Shown here one piece after another: positions 53,712 to 62,336 of a DNA stretch of 64,000 nt. The stretch comes from Actinomyces oris (GTDB lineage Bacteria; Actinomycetota; Actinomycetes; Actinomycetales; Actinomycetaceae), in the NCBI RefSeq assembly GCF_001937665.1, contig NZ_MSKL01000020.1, positions 62,001-126,000 of the forward strand. The letters are read 5' to 3'. Numbering within the stretch: position 1 is the stretch's first letter; each line of letters starts with the position of its first letter. The translations under genes and the position numbers were made by a program. The notes beneath the pieces were generated by a model. It made no database searches. It saw only the letters and a list, made by a program, of their open reading frames with translations, and was not told where the DNA came from.

Positions 53712-54249
53712 CGTGGAGATCCTCGATGTGGACGTTGACGGTCGGGGACACCCCTAGGTTCTCACGGCAGGCTGCTCTAACGGCGTCGCGGACCCGCTGG
53801 GCGAGCTGCGGCAGGCTGCCCACGCTGACGTGGGCGGAGATCCGGCAGAAGATGGTCTCCGGGACCCCCAGGCCGCGGTGGTCCTCACCGGAGGGAGCGT
53901 GCTCGAATGAGGACCGCAGGGCGCGCGCGCCGGGCACACGGTCCACGGTGCGTCGGATCAGTGCCCGCAGCGAGAACTCGGACATGCTGTAGGGGCCCAG
54001 ATCGGTCGCGGGCATCTCCACCTGGGCGCCGTGACGGGTCTCGGCGATGATGGCGTCCATCAGGTGGCGCTGCGGCATCACCGAGGCGCTCGCCTGAGAC
54101 TCCAGCTGGTCCCACTCCTCATGCAGGGAGGCGATCAGACGCAGGTACTCCCGCGTGTCCTCGTCGTCCTGCTCATGGGACCGGACGAACGACCTGGCCG
54201 ACGCCGTCGAGCGTCGAACGCTGTGTGAGAGCTGGTTGACGGTGCTCAT
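53701..54249 (-). CDS. Asp23/Gls24-like protein with N-terminal extension (3rd in operon)
   Basis: 182 residues. The first 60 residues are charged and helical (SHEQDDEDTREYLRLIASLH). The Asp23-like part follows: YSMSEFSLRALIRRTVDRVP with GARALRSSFEH, TIFCRISAHVSVGSLPQLAQ, RVRDAVRAACRENLGV and VNVHIEDLHDDD, matching the family's C-terminal strand-helix-strand. The ATG overlaps the sigma-factor stop by 4 bp (ATGA), so its translation is tied to the sigma factor; this fixes the start over one two codons earlier. Such a pairing suggests it may sense or control that sigma factor, which is speculation. Confidence 0.7.
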   Translation of the reverse strand: MSTVNQLSHSVRRSTASARSFVRSHEQDDEDTREYLRLIASLHEEWDQLESQASASVMPQRHLMDAIIAETRHGAQVEMPATDLGPYSMSEFSLRALIRRTVDRVPGARALRSSFEHAPSGEDHRGLGVPETIFCRISAHVSVGSLPQLAQRVRDAVRAACRENLGVSPTVNVHIEDLHDDD

Positions 54250-54902
54250 GCCCACTCCTTCATCTGGCGCATGACGAGAGATCGGGCGCGTGCCAGCCTC
54301 CCGCGGACGGTGGACTCGGTGAGGTTCAGGGCCTGGGCGATCTCCTCGTAGGACATGTCGTCGACCTCTCGGAGCACCCAGACGATGCGCAGCTCGGGCC
54401 GCACGGAGGCCAGCAGATCGGCCAGCGCCTCGATCTGGGCGTTGACCTCGCTGGACTCGGCCGGATCAGCGGTGCTGCTCGACGTCGTCTCCGCCGTGGC
54501 GCTCGCGGTCTCGAGGCTCTCGGCGTCGTAGGGGTCGGTGGCCCGGCGCTGACGCTTGCGCGTCATGCTGGTGGCCTTGTTGGTGCAGATCCGCATGAGC
54601 CAGCCCCGAAAGGCGGCAGGCTCCCTGACCAGGTGAAGACTGCGCCAGGCCTGGATGAGGGTCTCCTGGACGATGTCCTCACTGTCGTGACGGTTCCGCA
54701 CGATCATGTAGGCGGTGCGGAACAGGCGCCCCTGATAGCGCTCGACGAGCTGTTCGAAGGCGTTGATGTCCCCGTCCTGGGCGCGCAGGACCAGGTAGCG
54801 GTCCTTGTCGTGGGGCGTGGCGGACGAGGCACTCGGTTGTGCGGCTTGGTGTGGACGCGGGCGAGGTGCCGGCACTGCCTCGTCCTGTATCTCATGCGTC
54901 AT
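54246..54902 (-). CDS. ECF-type RNA polymerase sigma factor
   Basis: 218 residues. Region 2: VLRAQDGDINAFEQLVERYQ, GRLFRTAYMIVRNRHDSEDI and VQETLIQAWRSLHLVREPAA, then FRGWLMRICTNKATSMTRKR. A 40-residue Ser/Thr/Ala linker leads to region 4: LADLLASVRPELRIVWVLRE, VDDMSYEEIAQALNLTESTV and RGRLARARSLV. There is no region 1 or 3, as usual for ECF factors. The ATG at 54902 is preferred; one at 54908 is possible. It overlaps the AmaP-like gene by about 11 bp, so it is expressed with the membrane anchors. No classic zinc anti-sigma gene follows; Asp23-like genes do. Confidence 0.9.
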   Translation of the reverse strand: MTHEIQDEAVPAPRPRPHQAAQPSASSATPHDKDRYLVLRAQDGDINAFEQLVERYQGRLFRTAYMIVRNRHDSEDIVQETLIQAWRSLHLVREPAAFRGWLMRICTNKATSMTRKRQRRATDPYDAESLETASATAETTSSSTADPAESSEVNAQIEALADLLASVRPELRIVWVLREVDDMSYEEIAQALNLTESTVRGRLARARSLVMRQMKEWA

Positions 54903-55539
54903 CGCCATTCCCGGTGATCGCGGGCGAGTGCTGCCCTGTGACGGTCTGCGAGACGTTGCGCGAGCTCGAGGAGCGCTCCAGGCGCACCAGGACGTCGACC
55001 TGCCTGGGGCTCGTGCCCAGGGACGTGGTCACGTCGTCCTCGAGTCGGCGCCTGAGCTCGGCCACGGCCCACTCGACCTCGCAGTCCTGGGACACGGTGG
55101 TGTCCGCCTGGACCCACAGACTGCTCGGGGAACCGGTGACCCACACGGTGCACCGCTCCACCCCGGGGACGTCCTGCGCCCGCTCGGACAGGGCCTGCGA
55201 CAGGACATCGGGGGCGACGGTGGCCAGCAGGACGCCCTCGGAGTCGCTGAGCCTCAGGGGAGAGGCGGCCGCCTTGCGGGGGACCTGCATGGCGAGCAGG
55301 GCCAGGCCGGCGATGACGGCGAGCACTGACACCAGCGCGGCCGTCGGCAGGAGCCAGTGCGTCTGGGGCGCCATGAGGCCGTCCACTCGGTCCTGCGCTG
55401 TGGCCAGGTACGGGGCGGCGTCGGGCCAGGACCGACCGGCACCCAGGCCGGAGGTCAGGAGCCAGGATGACGCCGCCGCGATGAGAAGTCCGCAGCCGGC
55501 CAGGACCGTCCTGTTGAGGACACCAGAAACTGAACGCAT
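54892..55539 (-). CDS. AmaP-like membrane anchor of the Asp23 complex
   Basis: 215 residues. Two membrane helices (TVLAGCGLLIAAASSWLLTS, about 10-30; LLPTAALVSVLAVIAGLALL, about 63-83) are separated by a 30-residue loop. The cytoplasmic C-terminal domain (APDVLSQALSERAQDVPGVE, SLWVQADTTVSQDCEVEW, and RRLEDDVTTSLGTS then VDVLVRLERS) has the Asp23-related alpha/beta layout of AmaP proteins, which tether Asp23 to the membrane. The ATG is 6 bp after AAGGAGA, fixing the start. It is downstream of the DUF6286 gene and overlaps the sigma-factor start. Confidence 0.75.
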   Translation of the reverse strand: MRSVSGVLNRTVLAGCGLLIAAASSWLLTSGLGAGRSWPDAAPYLATAQDRVDGLMAPQTHWLLPTAALVSVLAVIAGLALLAMQVPRKAAASPLRLSDSEGVLLATVAPDVLSQALSERAQDVPGVERCTVWVTGSPSSLWVQADTTVSQDCEVEWAVAELRRRLEDDVTTSLGTSPRQVDVLVRLERSSSSRNVSQTVTGQHSPAITGNGDDA

Positions 55540-55552
55540 GGTTGTATCTCCT

Positions 55553-56101
55553 TCAGCTCGTGCGCCTGATCCGCACGCGGCTGCGTGTGACGCCCACGGG
55601 CTGGAGCGTCTGCAGGGCCTCTTCGGCCTTCTTGCGGGCGGCTTCATGCACCGGGTCGAGGTCGTCCAGGACGCTGAGGACGACGACGTCGACCCGTGAG
55701 CGACGGGTGGTGACGGCGACGGAGTGGACGCCGCCGATCTGCTCGACCTGGGTCCTCACCAGGTTGGCGAGGTCGCGGCGCCTCACCGCGGTCTGGCCGG
55801 GGATGTCGTCGGGGAGGATCTCGACGCGCTCGGGGAGCCCCGGCCACAGGGCCGTGAGGATCAAGGCCATGCCGCAGGCGGCGGCGATCCCAGCGACTGC
55901 GAGCACTGGAGCGGATCCGAAGGTGGCGGATCCGATGGCGCCGATCGTGGTGACGGTCCGGTCCGGCCAGGTGCCGGTGACGATCCGGTGTCCTGTCAGC
56001 CAGGTCCCCAGGCCTCCGGCCGCGAGCAGCAGCAGTGCCAGGCCGACGCTGGGTGCGCTGCGGGACGGGCGACGAATGAGTTTCGGGACGGGTGTTCTCA
56101 T
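55553..56101 (-). CDS. DUF6286 domain membrane protein
   Basis: 182 residues. A basic N-terminus precedes two membrane helices (VGLALLLLAAGGLGTWLTG; VLAVAGIAAACGMALILTAL). The C-terminal domain has RRRDLANLVRTQVEQIGGVH, VAVTTRRSRVDVVVLSVLDD and ALQTLQPVGVTRSRVRIRR, the DUF6286 pattern found beside Asp23 genes in actinobacteria. The start overlaps the upstream Asp23 stop by 4 bp (ATGA). It is probably a second membrane anchor for the Asp23 proteins. Confidence 0.8.
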   Translation of the reverse strand: MRTPVPKLIRRPSRSAPSVGLALLLLAAGGLGTWLTGHRIVTGTWPDRTVTTIGAIGSATFGSAPVLAVAGIAAACGMALILTALWPGLPERVEILPDDIPGQTAVRRRDLANLVRTQVEQIGGVHSVAVTTRRSRVDVVVLSVLDDLDPVHEAARKKAEEALQTLQPVGVTRSRVRIRRTS

Positions 56102-56514
56102 TTCAGGCTCTTCCTGACGTGGCTGCTCGGATTGAGCCAGGAGATCTCAATGGTGATCTTGCCGACGCTCAGCCCGGTGAGGTGCTCGACGCGGCTGCGC
56201 ACGTGTGCGCGCAGGTCCTCGATGGTGGAGGACAGTGGTGCGGGAAAGACCAGGCCGAGGTCCAGGTGGAGGACGGCGACCCGCCCGTAGAGCTCGCACT
56301 GGGCCTCAGGTCGGGAGGCGAAGTTGCGGCGGGCGCCGATTCCCAGGAGTCCTCCGGCGTTGGAGCCGACATTGCCGGTCTCATAGGCGGCCTGGGCGGC
56401 GATCTGGGCGACGACTCGGGCCGGAATGGTGGTGGTGCCGCGCTGCTCCCAGGAGGGTTCCTCGTCCCGGGTGGGTCCCGGCTGCGTGATTGCGGGCTGG
56501 GTCGCGGTCGCCAT
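56098..56514 (-). CDS. Asp23/Gls24 family protein (2nd in operon)
   Basis: 138 residues. A 30-residue flexible start is followed by the family core RGTTTIPARVVAQIAAQAAY, a glycine-rich turn (GNVGSNAGGLLGIG), AQCELYGRVAVLHLDLGLVF and IEDLRAHVRSRVEHLTGLSV, ending in the strand GKITIEISWL. The ATG is preceded by GGAAG. It is 2 bp from the stop of the small DUF2273-like gene and overlaps the DUF6286 start by 4 bp. Peripheral envelope-stress protein by family. Confidence 0.85.
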   Translation of the reverse strand: MATATQPAITQPGPTRDEEPSWEQRGTTTIPARVVAQIAAQAAYETGNVGSNAGGLLGIGARRNFASRPEAQCELYGRVAVLHLDLGLVFPAPLSSTIEDLRAHVRSRVEHLTGLSVGKITIEISWLNPSSHVRKSLK

Positions 56515-56516
56515 CG

Positions 56517-56693
56517 TCACTTCCTTCGCCGATCCAGGATGCTTTGGACATCGACCCGGCCCTCCAGGTAGAGGCCCACCGCCAATCCGGCCAGGCCGCA
56601 CAGGGCCACCAGGACGAAGTCGGCGAAGGAGCCGAAGGCGAGGATGGTTCCAAGGAACAGGCCCACCAGGAGGGCCAGGTACGTTGTCTTCAT
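56517..56693 (-). CDS. Small DUF2273-like membrane protein
   Basis: 58 residues: MKTTYLALLVGLFLGTILAF, then GSFADFVLVALCGLAGLAVG, then LYLEGRVDVQSILDRRRK. Two closely spaced membrane helices and a basic tail match the small DUF2273 proteins found in Asp23 operons of Gram-positive bacteria. The ATG follows GAGGAG 6 bp upstream. It lies between two Asp23 genes with only 2 and 32 bp gaps, so it is part of the operon. Probably a membrane partner of Asp23; function is not established. Confidence 0.8.
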   Translation of the reverse strand: MKTTYLALLVGLFLGTILAFGSFADFVLVALCGLAGLAVGLYLEGRVDVQSILDRRRK

Positions 56694-56725
56694 GAGAGCT
56701 CCTCAGATCAAGGCGTTGGGACGGG

Positions 56726-57202
56726 TCACTTGAGGTCGGCGGCCTCGGAGTTGTCGGAGTCGTCATCGGGCAGGTGGACGTCGGTGACGTTGATGTTGAC
56801 CTCGACGACCTCCAGGCCGGTGGTGCCCTCGATCTGCTCGATGATGTTGCGGCGGATGGCGTCGGAGACCTCGACGATGGAGACGCCGTACTCGACCACC
56901 ACGGTGACCTCGATGGCGGCCTGGGTCTCGCCCTTCTGGACGCTGATGCCGCCGGCGACGTTGGTCTGGGCGTTGGGGATGCGGTCGGTCACCGCGCTGA
57001 AGGCGCGGCGCACGGCGTTGCCCATGTCGTAGACGCCGGGAACCTCACGAGCGGCCATGCCGGCGATCTTGGCGACGACGTTCTCGTCGATGGTGGTCAC
57101 GCCGTGCGAGGTCTGGAGGGGACCGCGGGGGGTCTTGTCCTCCTCGGCCTGCTCGTTGCGCTCGCGCTGCTGGCCGGTCTGAGGGATGGCGTTGTTGCTC
57201 AT
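56726..57202 (-). CDS. Asp23/Gls24 family protein (1st in operon)
   Basis: 158 residues, the most typical of the four copies. A polar N-terminus (about 45 residues with QQRERNEQAEEDK) precedes LQTSHGVTTIDENVVAKIAG, MAAREVPGVYDMGNAV, QAAIEVTVVVEYGVSIVEVS, DAIRRNIIEQIEGTTGLEVV and VNINVTDVHLPDD, with an acidic tail. The ATG has AAAGAGAC upstream. First gene of the operon; the promoter should lie in 57203-57433, where no other gene is seen. Confidence 0.92.
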   Translation of the reverse strand: MSNNAIPQTGQQRERNEQAEEDKTPRGPLQTSHGVTTIDENVVAKIAGMAAREVPGVYDMGNAVRRAFSAVTDRIPNAQTNVAGGISVQKGETQAAIEVTVVVEYGVSIVEVSDAIRRNIIEQIEGTTGLEVVEVNINVTDVHLPDDDSDNSEAADLK

Positions 57203-57433
57203 TGGAGTCTCTTTCGTTAATCCGTGAGATGGATGGCGACGGGATGTCGTAGTGCGCGGCCCAGCAGTTGGTCCGTCAAGGCGCCTCGGTGGATGCCGTG
57301 GCCGGCTCATGTGGCCGGCCGATGTGACTGACTGTTTTGCTGCCCGTCATGATTGCCGCGCTGAAAGAAGGACGCCGCCGGCCGGGGAATCCTCACGGCC
57401 CCACTCCATGGCTTGCGTCACAAAAAGGTGAAA

Positions 57434-57472
57434 CGGGTTCCGTGGAGGCGGTGTGTGCCTCCACGGAACCCG
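57434..57472. terminator. Terminator after the GlsB gene
   Basis: CGGGTTCCGTGGAGGC (57434-57449) pairs perfectly with GCCTCCACGGAACCCG (57457-57472) over the 7-base loop GGTGTGT. It ends the GlsB transcript on the minus strand, before the Asp23 operon. Confidence 0.9.
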
Positions 57473-57490
57473 CTTCAGGGCGCTGGGCGG

Positions 57491-57748
57491 CTACTTGCGG
57501 CCGGTGATGGCCAGGTAGGCGGAGATCGCGACGATGGCGGCGATGAGGGACAGGGCCCAGCGGATCCAGTCGATCCCGTTGGTGTCAGCGACACCGAAGA
57601 GGCTGGCGACTGCGCCTCCGACGAGTGCGCCCACGGCGCCCAGCACGATGGTCCACAGGATCGAGATGTTCTGCTCGCCGCGCATGACGAGTCGGGCGAG
57701 GGCGCCGAGCACGGCGCCGGCGAAGATCATTCCGATGAATGACAGCAT
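57491..57748 (-). CDS. GlsB/YeaQ/YmgE family stress membrane protein
   Basis: 85 residues with three short membrane helices: FIGMIFAGAVLGALARLVMR, ISILWTIVLGAVGALVGGAV and WIRWALSLIAAIVAISAYLA, ending TGRK. The Gly/Ala spacing (GALARL...GAVGALVGG) is that of the transglycosylase-associated GlsB family, induced by stress and often next to Asp23/Gls24 genes. The ATG is preceded by GAGGAAGAC, fixing the start. It has its own terminator, so it is not in the Asp23 operon although adjacent. Confidence 0.9.
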   Translation of the reverse strand: MLSFIGMIFAGAVLGALARLVMRGEQNISILWTIVLGAVGALVGGAVASLFGVADTNGIDWIRWALSLIAAIVAISAYLAITGRK

Positions 57749-57907
57749 GGTGTCTTCCTCCGAGAAGGTCCGATGAGGCGGAGATGTTCTCCAACCGGAC
57801 GTTGAAATGTTCTGGCAGCGTGTCAGCCAGTCATGAGACAGGAGGCAACGCTCCCTGATAGACGCCATGGAAGCGTCAGTCATCACGGGCCAGGAACGTG
57901 GCATGCG

Positions 57908-59173
57908 TTACATCTCGGTGAGCCCGGTCTGCCTGTCGGCGGTGAGCTCGGGTGCGGTGAAGGTGCGCACCTGGGCGGCGTCTGCGCTGATGGGCGCAGG
58001 GGAGCTCACCTGGTCCCCGAGGGTCTCCAGGGATCGGGCGGTCACCAGGAGACGGTTCTCCATGGAGCCGACCGCCTTGTTGTAGGCGGTGACGCTGCGC
58101 CGCAGTGCCCCGCCCAGCGCGTCGAGGTGGCCGGCGACGGTCCCCAGCCGCTCGTAGAGGGTACGGCCGAGCTCCAGGAGCTCGCGGGCGTCATCGTTGA
58201 CGGCGGTGCGGGCCCAGGCCGTGGCGCAGGTGCGCAGCAGGGTCAGCAGCGACACGGGGGAGGCCAGGGCAACGCCCCGCCCCAGCGCGTGCTCCAGGAG
58301 CGCTGGGTCCGCCTCCAGGGCGGCCGAGAGCACTGCCTCCGCCGGGACGAAGAGGACCACGAGCTCGGGGGAGTCCCCCAGTGCCCGGTCGTAGCGGCGC
58401 GCGGCGAGCTGGTCGACGTGCCCGCGCAGCGCCCTGGCGTGAGCGTCCAGGAGCTCCCTGCGCCGCTCCTCGTCCTCGGGGCCCGCACCCCGGACGGCGG
58501 TGGCCGCCAGGTAGGAGTCCATGGGCGCCTTGGCGTCCACGGCGAGGTAGCCGTCCCCGGGCAGGTGGACGACGACGTCGGGCCGGGAACGGCCGGCAGC
58601 CCCCTCCTCACCGGCGGCTGAGCCCGCTGAGCCCGCCAGGCCGCCGCGCCGCTGGACGAGCGCCCCTATGGTGCGCTGCTCGGAGAAGTCCACGTGCCGC
58701 ATCATCCCGGAGGCCTCCAGGACCCGGGCCAGCTCAACCTCACCCCACATGCCGCGCGCCGAGCGTGAGCGCAGCGCCCCCTCCAGGGAGGCCGTGGATC
58801 GGGCCAGGTCCTGCTCGCGCAGGGCGGTGTCCCGCAGCTGCTCGGCCAGGGCCGCGTGCTGCTCCGCCCGCTGCTTCTCCAAGGACTCCACCCGGGCCCC
58901 GACCTGCTCCAGCTGGCTGCGTACGGGCGCGAGTGCCCGCAGCACGGAGCCGTCCCGCTCGGCGCGCTCCTCGGCCACCTGGGTGCGTGAGGACAGCTCC
59001 TCGGCCCGGGCCTGCCACTGGGCGGCCTGCGCCCGCAGCTCCGCCACCTGCTCACCCTCCGACTGGTGCGCGGTGGTGCGCCGGGCGAGCGCGCCGAGGT
59101 AGCCGACTACCACCCCGATCGCCAGGCCGACGAGGAGCAGCAGGATGGGAAGAAGGACCGCTGAGGAGCTCAT
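57908..59173 (-). CDS. rmuC: DNA recombination protein RmuC
   Basis: 421 residues. One N-terminal membrane helix (LLPILLLLVGLAIGVVVGYL), a long coiled coil (about 40-125, rich in Ala, Glu, Arg and Gln), and the RmuC domain: RSARGMWGEVELARVLEASG, MMRHVDFSEQ, RPDVVVHLPGDGYLAVDAKA with PMDSYLA, a restriction-endonuclease-like core (D then D-x-K), and LVVLFVPAEAVLSAALEADP. RmuC limits inversions at short inverted repeats in E. coli. The ATG at 59173 has a GAGGAG site. It is divergent from the esterase gene. Confidence 0.93.
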   Translation of the reverse strand: MSSSAVLLPILLLLVGLAIGVVVGYLGALARRTTAHQSEGEQVAELRAQAAQWQARAEELSSRTQVAEERAERDGSVLRALAPVRSQLEQVGARVESLEKQRAEQHAALAEQLRDTALREQDLARSTASLEGALRSRSARGMWGEVELARVLEASGMMRHVDFSEQRTIGALVQRRGGLAGSAGSAAGEEGAAGRSRPDVVVHLPGDGYLAVDAKAPMDSYLAATAVRGAGPEDEERRRELLDAHARALRGHVDQLAARRYDRALGDSPELVVLFVPAEAVLSAALEADPALLEHALGRGVALASPVSLLTLLRTCATAWARTAVNDDARELLELGRTLYERLGTVAGHLDALGGALRRSVTAYNKAVGSMENRLLVTARSLETLGDQVSSPAPISADAAQVRTFTAPELTADRQTGLTEM

Positions 59174-59460
59174 GAACCGATGGTGCCCCCATGGTGTGAC
59201 ATCTATTCCGCGCCCTTAAGCACCACGGCGTCACGCGGCCGCAGATCGCCGCCCCGGACTCGGCCCGCAGGATCGGTCCGCTCCGGCGTCGTCGGGCATG
59301 TTTCTCTCAGGCGTGCGTCAACCGGCCGTTCGGAGCTGGGTCAACAGTCCTGCGTCCCGCCCGCCCCTCCACGCGGAGGGTGCGAGGAGACCAAGAGCAC
59401 TGTCCTTCTACTTCCCCAGGAGTATGGGAATTCGCGCAGGTGGTGCCATGCTTATCGGAC

Positions 59461-61053
59461 GTGAGCCTCTTGCGCAGCATCCAGCTGACCAGCCTCCGAA
59501 CGATCGCGGTCGTGCTGGTCCTCGCCCTCCTGACCACCATTGTCGCCGCGGTCCTCCTGCCACGAACTGTTCCCGCCACCACGCGCGGCAGCACCGTGGA
59601 CGGCCCCGCCCGCCCCGCACTGCGCACGGTGCTGCGCGCCGTCGGCCGCTACACGGCGCGCACCGTCCTGGTGAGTGTGCCGGTGGTGCTCGTCATCGCG
59701 CTCGGGGGCCTGGTCGTCAACCGGCCCATGCACTACGTGCGCACCCTGGGCGACGTCGTGACAGCCGTTGCCCCTCGCACCCAGGTCACTTCGCGCATCG
59801 CGCCCCTGCCGAAGGACTCCGCCTACGACGCCGCCCCGGCCTCGGCCTGGAAGGCATCCTTCCACGACGTCGGCGACGGCTCGCAGGAGGCCACCTGGAC
59901 CGGTCCGGTCAGCGGCATCACCCTGCCGGTGCGTGTCGTCCTGCCGGCGGGCTACCGGCCTGACGATGGCCGCACCTACAACGTCCTCGTGGGCCTTCAC
60001 GGCTGGGTCGGCGACCCGCAGTCCCTGGTGACGGGCATTGCCTCACCCCAGCGGCTCCAGGAGGCGATCGACGCCGGCCGCATCCCGCCGTCGATCCTGG
60101 TGTTCCCCTCGCTCAACGTGGACGGCGGCCAGCCCGACTGCGTCAACATCGCCGGCCGCCCGGCTGTGGGGACCTGGACCGCGGAGGAGATTCCCCGCAT
60201 GATCCAGGCGACCTTCCCCAACGTCACCAACCAGCGGGACGGCTGGATGATCATGGGGATCTCGGCGGGCGCCTACTGCGCGGCCCGGACCGCCTACGAC
60301 GTCCCACAGCGCTTCGGCGCGGTGGGGGTCATGTCCTCCTACGACCTTCCCGGTGAGGGCTCGCTGGCGCACAGCGGTAAGAAGCTCCAGGCGCAGAACG
60401 GTCTGTCCACCATGCTGGGTGCGCGCAAGCCCGACGGCATGCGCTTCTACGTCCTGGGGGCACAGGACGACTCCTCCGGTGCGGCCCGGGCCGCCTGGCT
60501 CATGGACGACGCGGTGCGCAAACCGGACTCGTTGACGGTTGATACCCCGGCCTCCGGCGGGCACTCCTGGGTCCTGTGGAACGGCTACTTCCCGTCGCTG
60601 CTGACGTGGTGGGGCTCGGACCCGGCGGTGTTTAAGGCGGCCGGTGTTCCGGCGCCTCAGGGCGATGTGTGGGCCAAGGCCACGGCTGCCGGCGTGAAGC
60701 CCCTGTCGGAGACGCCCAAGGATCAGCGCGTGGTGGGCTCCGTCTCGCCCGTGCGCGCCAAGCCCTTCGAGATCAACGGTCTGGGCACGATCATCGTGGC
60801 TGTGGTCGCCTCGCTGGGGGCGCTCGGAGTTGTCATGTTCTGGTCGCCCCGCTGGGGCCGAGGGCGCGACGGCGGCAAGCCGTCAGTGGCGCGGCTGTCC
60901 GGTGCGATCCTGGGGCGCGTCGTGGTCATCATGGTGGCGGCGGGCCTGGTCGCGGTGACGGCGGGGATCGGGGCCAATGCCAGTGGTGGCTTCTACACCT
61001 CGTGGCGTGATCTGCGGGCTTCGGTCCGAGTGAGCGAGAACGCCGGGAAGTGA
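59461..61053 (+). CDS. Membrane-anchored alpha/beta-hydrolase esterase
   Basis: About 530 residues. Two N-terminal membrane helices (LRTIAVVLVLALLTTIVAAV; VLVSVPVVLVIALGGLVVN), an extracytoplasmic esterase domain of the Esterase D/mycolyltransferase-like family, and two C-terminal helices (LGTIIVAVVASLGALGVVMF; VVVIMVAAGLVAVTAGIGA). Seen: oxyanion region LVGLHGWVGDPQ, nucleophile elbow GISAGAYCA (GxSxG), GAQDDSSG with the expected Asp, and catalytic His in SGGHSWVLWNGYFP. It probably acts on wall or glycolipid acyl esters outside the cell. The start is unclear: GTG at 59461 is given, GTG at 59440 is possible, and no good ribosome site is seen. Confidence 0.82.
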   Translation: MSLLRSIQLTSLRTIAVVLVLALLTTIVAAVLLPRTVPATTRGSTVDGPARPALRTVLRAVGRYTARTVLVSVPVVLVIALGGLVVNRPMHYVRTLGDVVTAVAPRTQVTSRIAPLPKDSAYDAAPASAWKASFHDVGDGSQEATWTGPVSGITLPVRVVLPAGYRPDDGRTYNVLVGLHGWVGDPQSLVTGIASPQRLQEAIDAGRIPPSILVFPSLNVDGGQPDCVNIAGRPAVGTWTAEEIPRMIQATFPNVTNQRDGWMIMGISAGAYCAARTAYDVPQRFGAVGVMSSYDLPGEGSLAHSGKKLQAQNGLSTMLGARKPDGMRFYVLGAQDDSSGAARAAWLMDDAVRKPDSLTVDTPASGGHSWVLWNGYFPSLLTWWGSDPAVFKAAGVPAPQGDVWAKATAAGVKPLSETPKDQRVVGSVSPVRAKPFEINGLGTIIVAVVASLGALGVVMFWSPRWGRGRDGGKPSVARLSGAILGRVVVIMVAAGLVAVTAGIGANASGGFYTSWRDLRASVRVSENAGK

Positions 61054-61121
61054 GCGGGGCTCCCGACGGCGTGTCCCGGCCGGGGGACGCCGTCGGGGCG
61101 CACGGTGTCGGAGGGGCCGTC

Positions 61122-61127
61122 TAAACT
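61122..61127 (+). promoter_or_regulatory. -10 box of ychF, leaderless
   Basis: TAAACT ends 7 bp before the GTG start, the spacing of leaderless actinobacterial promoters. No ribosome site precedes the gene. Confidence 0.6.
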
Positions 61128-61134
61128 CTCCTGT

Positions 61135-62220
61135 GTGGCACTTACCATCGGAATCGTCGGACTGCCCAACGTCGGCAAGTCCACCCTGTTCAATGCTCTG
61201 ACCCGCGCGACCGTCCTGGCCGCCAACTACCCGTTCGCGACTATTGAGCCGAACGTGGGGGTTGTGCCCCTGCCGGATGCGCGCCTGGACAAGCTCGCCG
61301 AGCTGTTCCACTCCGCGAGGGTGGTCCCGGCGACGGTCTCCTTCGTGGATATCGCCGGGATCGTGCGCGGTGCCAGCGAGGGAGAGGGGCTGGGCAACCA
61401 GTTCCTGGCCAACATCCGCGAGGCGGACGCCATCTGCATGGTGACGCGCGCCTTCGAGGACCCGGACGTGGTCCACGTGGACGGCAAGGTGGAGCCGGCC
61501 GGGGATATCGAGACGATCAGCACCGAGCTGGTGCTGGCGGACATGCAGACCCTGGAGAAGGCGATCCCGCGCCTGGAGAAGGAGGTGCGGGGCAAGAAGA
61601 CGGAGCCCGTGGTGCTGGAGACGGCGCAGGCGGCCCTCAAAGTCCTGGAGGAGGGGACGCTGCTGTCCGCCGGGGCGGAGGCCGCCGGCATCGACGCGGA
61701 GGTGCTCAAGACCTTCCAGCTCATGACCACCAAGCCCTTCATCTACGTGTTCAACATGGACGATGCCGGGATGAGCGACGAGGCCCGCCAGGCCGAGCTG
61801 CGTGAGCTGGTGGCGCCGGCGGAGGCGATCTTCCTGGATGCCCAGTTCGAGGCCGAGCTGGTCGAGCTGGAGCCCGAGGAGGCGGCGGAGATGCTGCACG
61901 AGAACGGGCAGGAGGAGTCCGGCCTGGACAAGCTGGCCCGGGTCGGATTCGACACCCTGGGGCTGCAGACGTATTTGACGGCAGGGGAGAAGGAGTCCCG
62001 GGCGTGGACGATCCGCAAGGGCGCGACGGCGCCCCAAGCGGCGGGCGTCATCCACACTGATTTTGAACGGGGCTTTATTAAGGCGGAGATCGTGAGTTAT
62101 GATGACCTGGTCCAGTACGGCAGCGTTGCCGAAGCCCGCGCTCACGGCCGAGTGCGCATGGAAGGAAAGGACTACGTCATGAGTGATGGAGACGTCGTGG
62201 AGTTTAGATTTAATATTTAA
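61135..62220 (+). CDS. ychF: Redox-regulated ATPase YchF (OLA1 family)
   Basis: 361 residues. GTPase-fold protein that prefers ATP. G1 GLPNVGKSTLFNALTRA, G3 DIAGIVRGASEGEGLGNQFL, the G4 variant NMDD in FIYVFNMDDAG (replacing NKxD, the mark of ATP use), a coiled-coil insert, and the C-terminal TGS-like domain ending DGDVVEFRFNI. It binds ribosomes and takes part in stress and translation control. GTG start chosen from the -10 position and the conserved LTIGIVGLPN. The last 60 codons use more A/T third bases than the rest. Confidence 0.96.
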   Translation: MALTIGIVGLPNVGKSTLFNALTRATVLAANYPFATIEPNVGVVPLPDARLDKLAELFHSARVVPATVSFVDIAGIVRGASEGEGLGNQFLANIREADAICMVTRAFEDPDVVHVDGKVEPAGDIETISTELVLADMQTLEKAIPRLEKEVRGKKTEPVVLETAQAALKVLEEGTLLSAGAEAAGIDAEVLKTFQLMTTKPFIYVFNMDDAGMSDEARQAELRELVAPAEAIFLDAQFEAELVELEPEEAAEMLHENGQEESGLDKLARVGFDTLGLQTYLTAGEKESRAWTIRKGATAPQAAGVIHTDFERGFIKAEIVSYDDLVQYGSVAEARAHGRVRMEGKDYVMSDGDVVEFRFNI

Positions 62221-62336
62221 GGAGCAGGTCTTCTTGAAGGATGATGGTGAAGTGTAAATTGATTCAATTTTTTTACTGCGCTTCGGAAAATTAAATTAAA
62301 GTTACTTTCGGCAAGCCATAGAGCGGAAGGTCTTAC

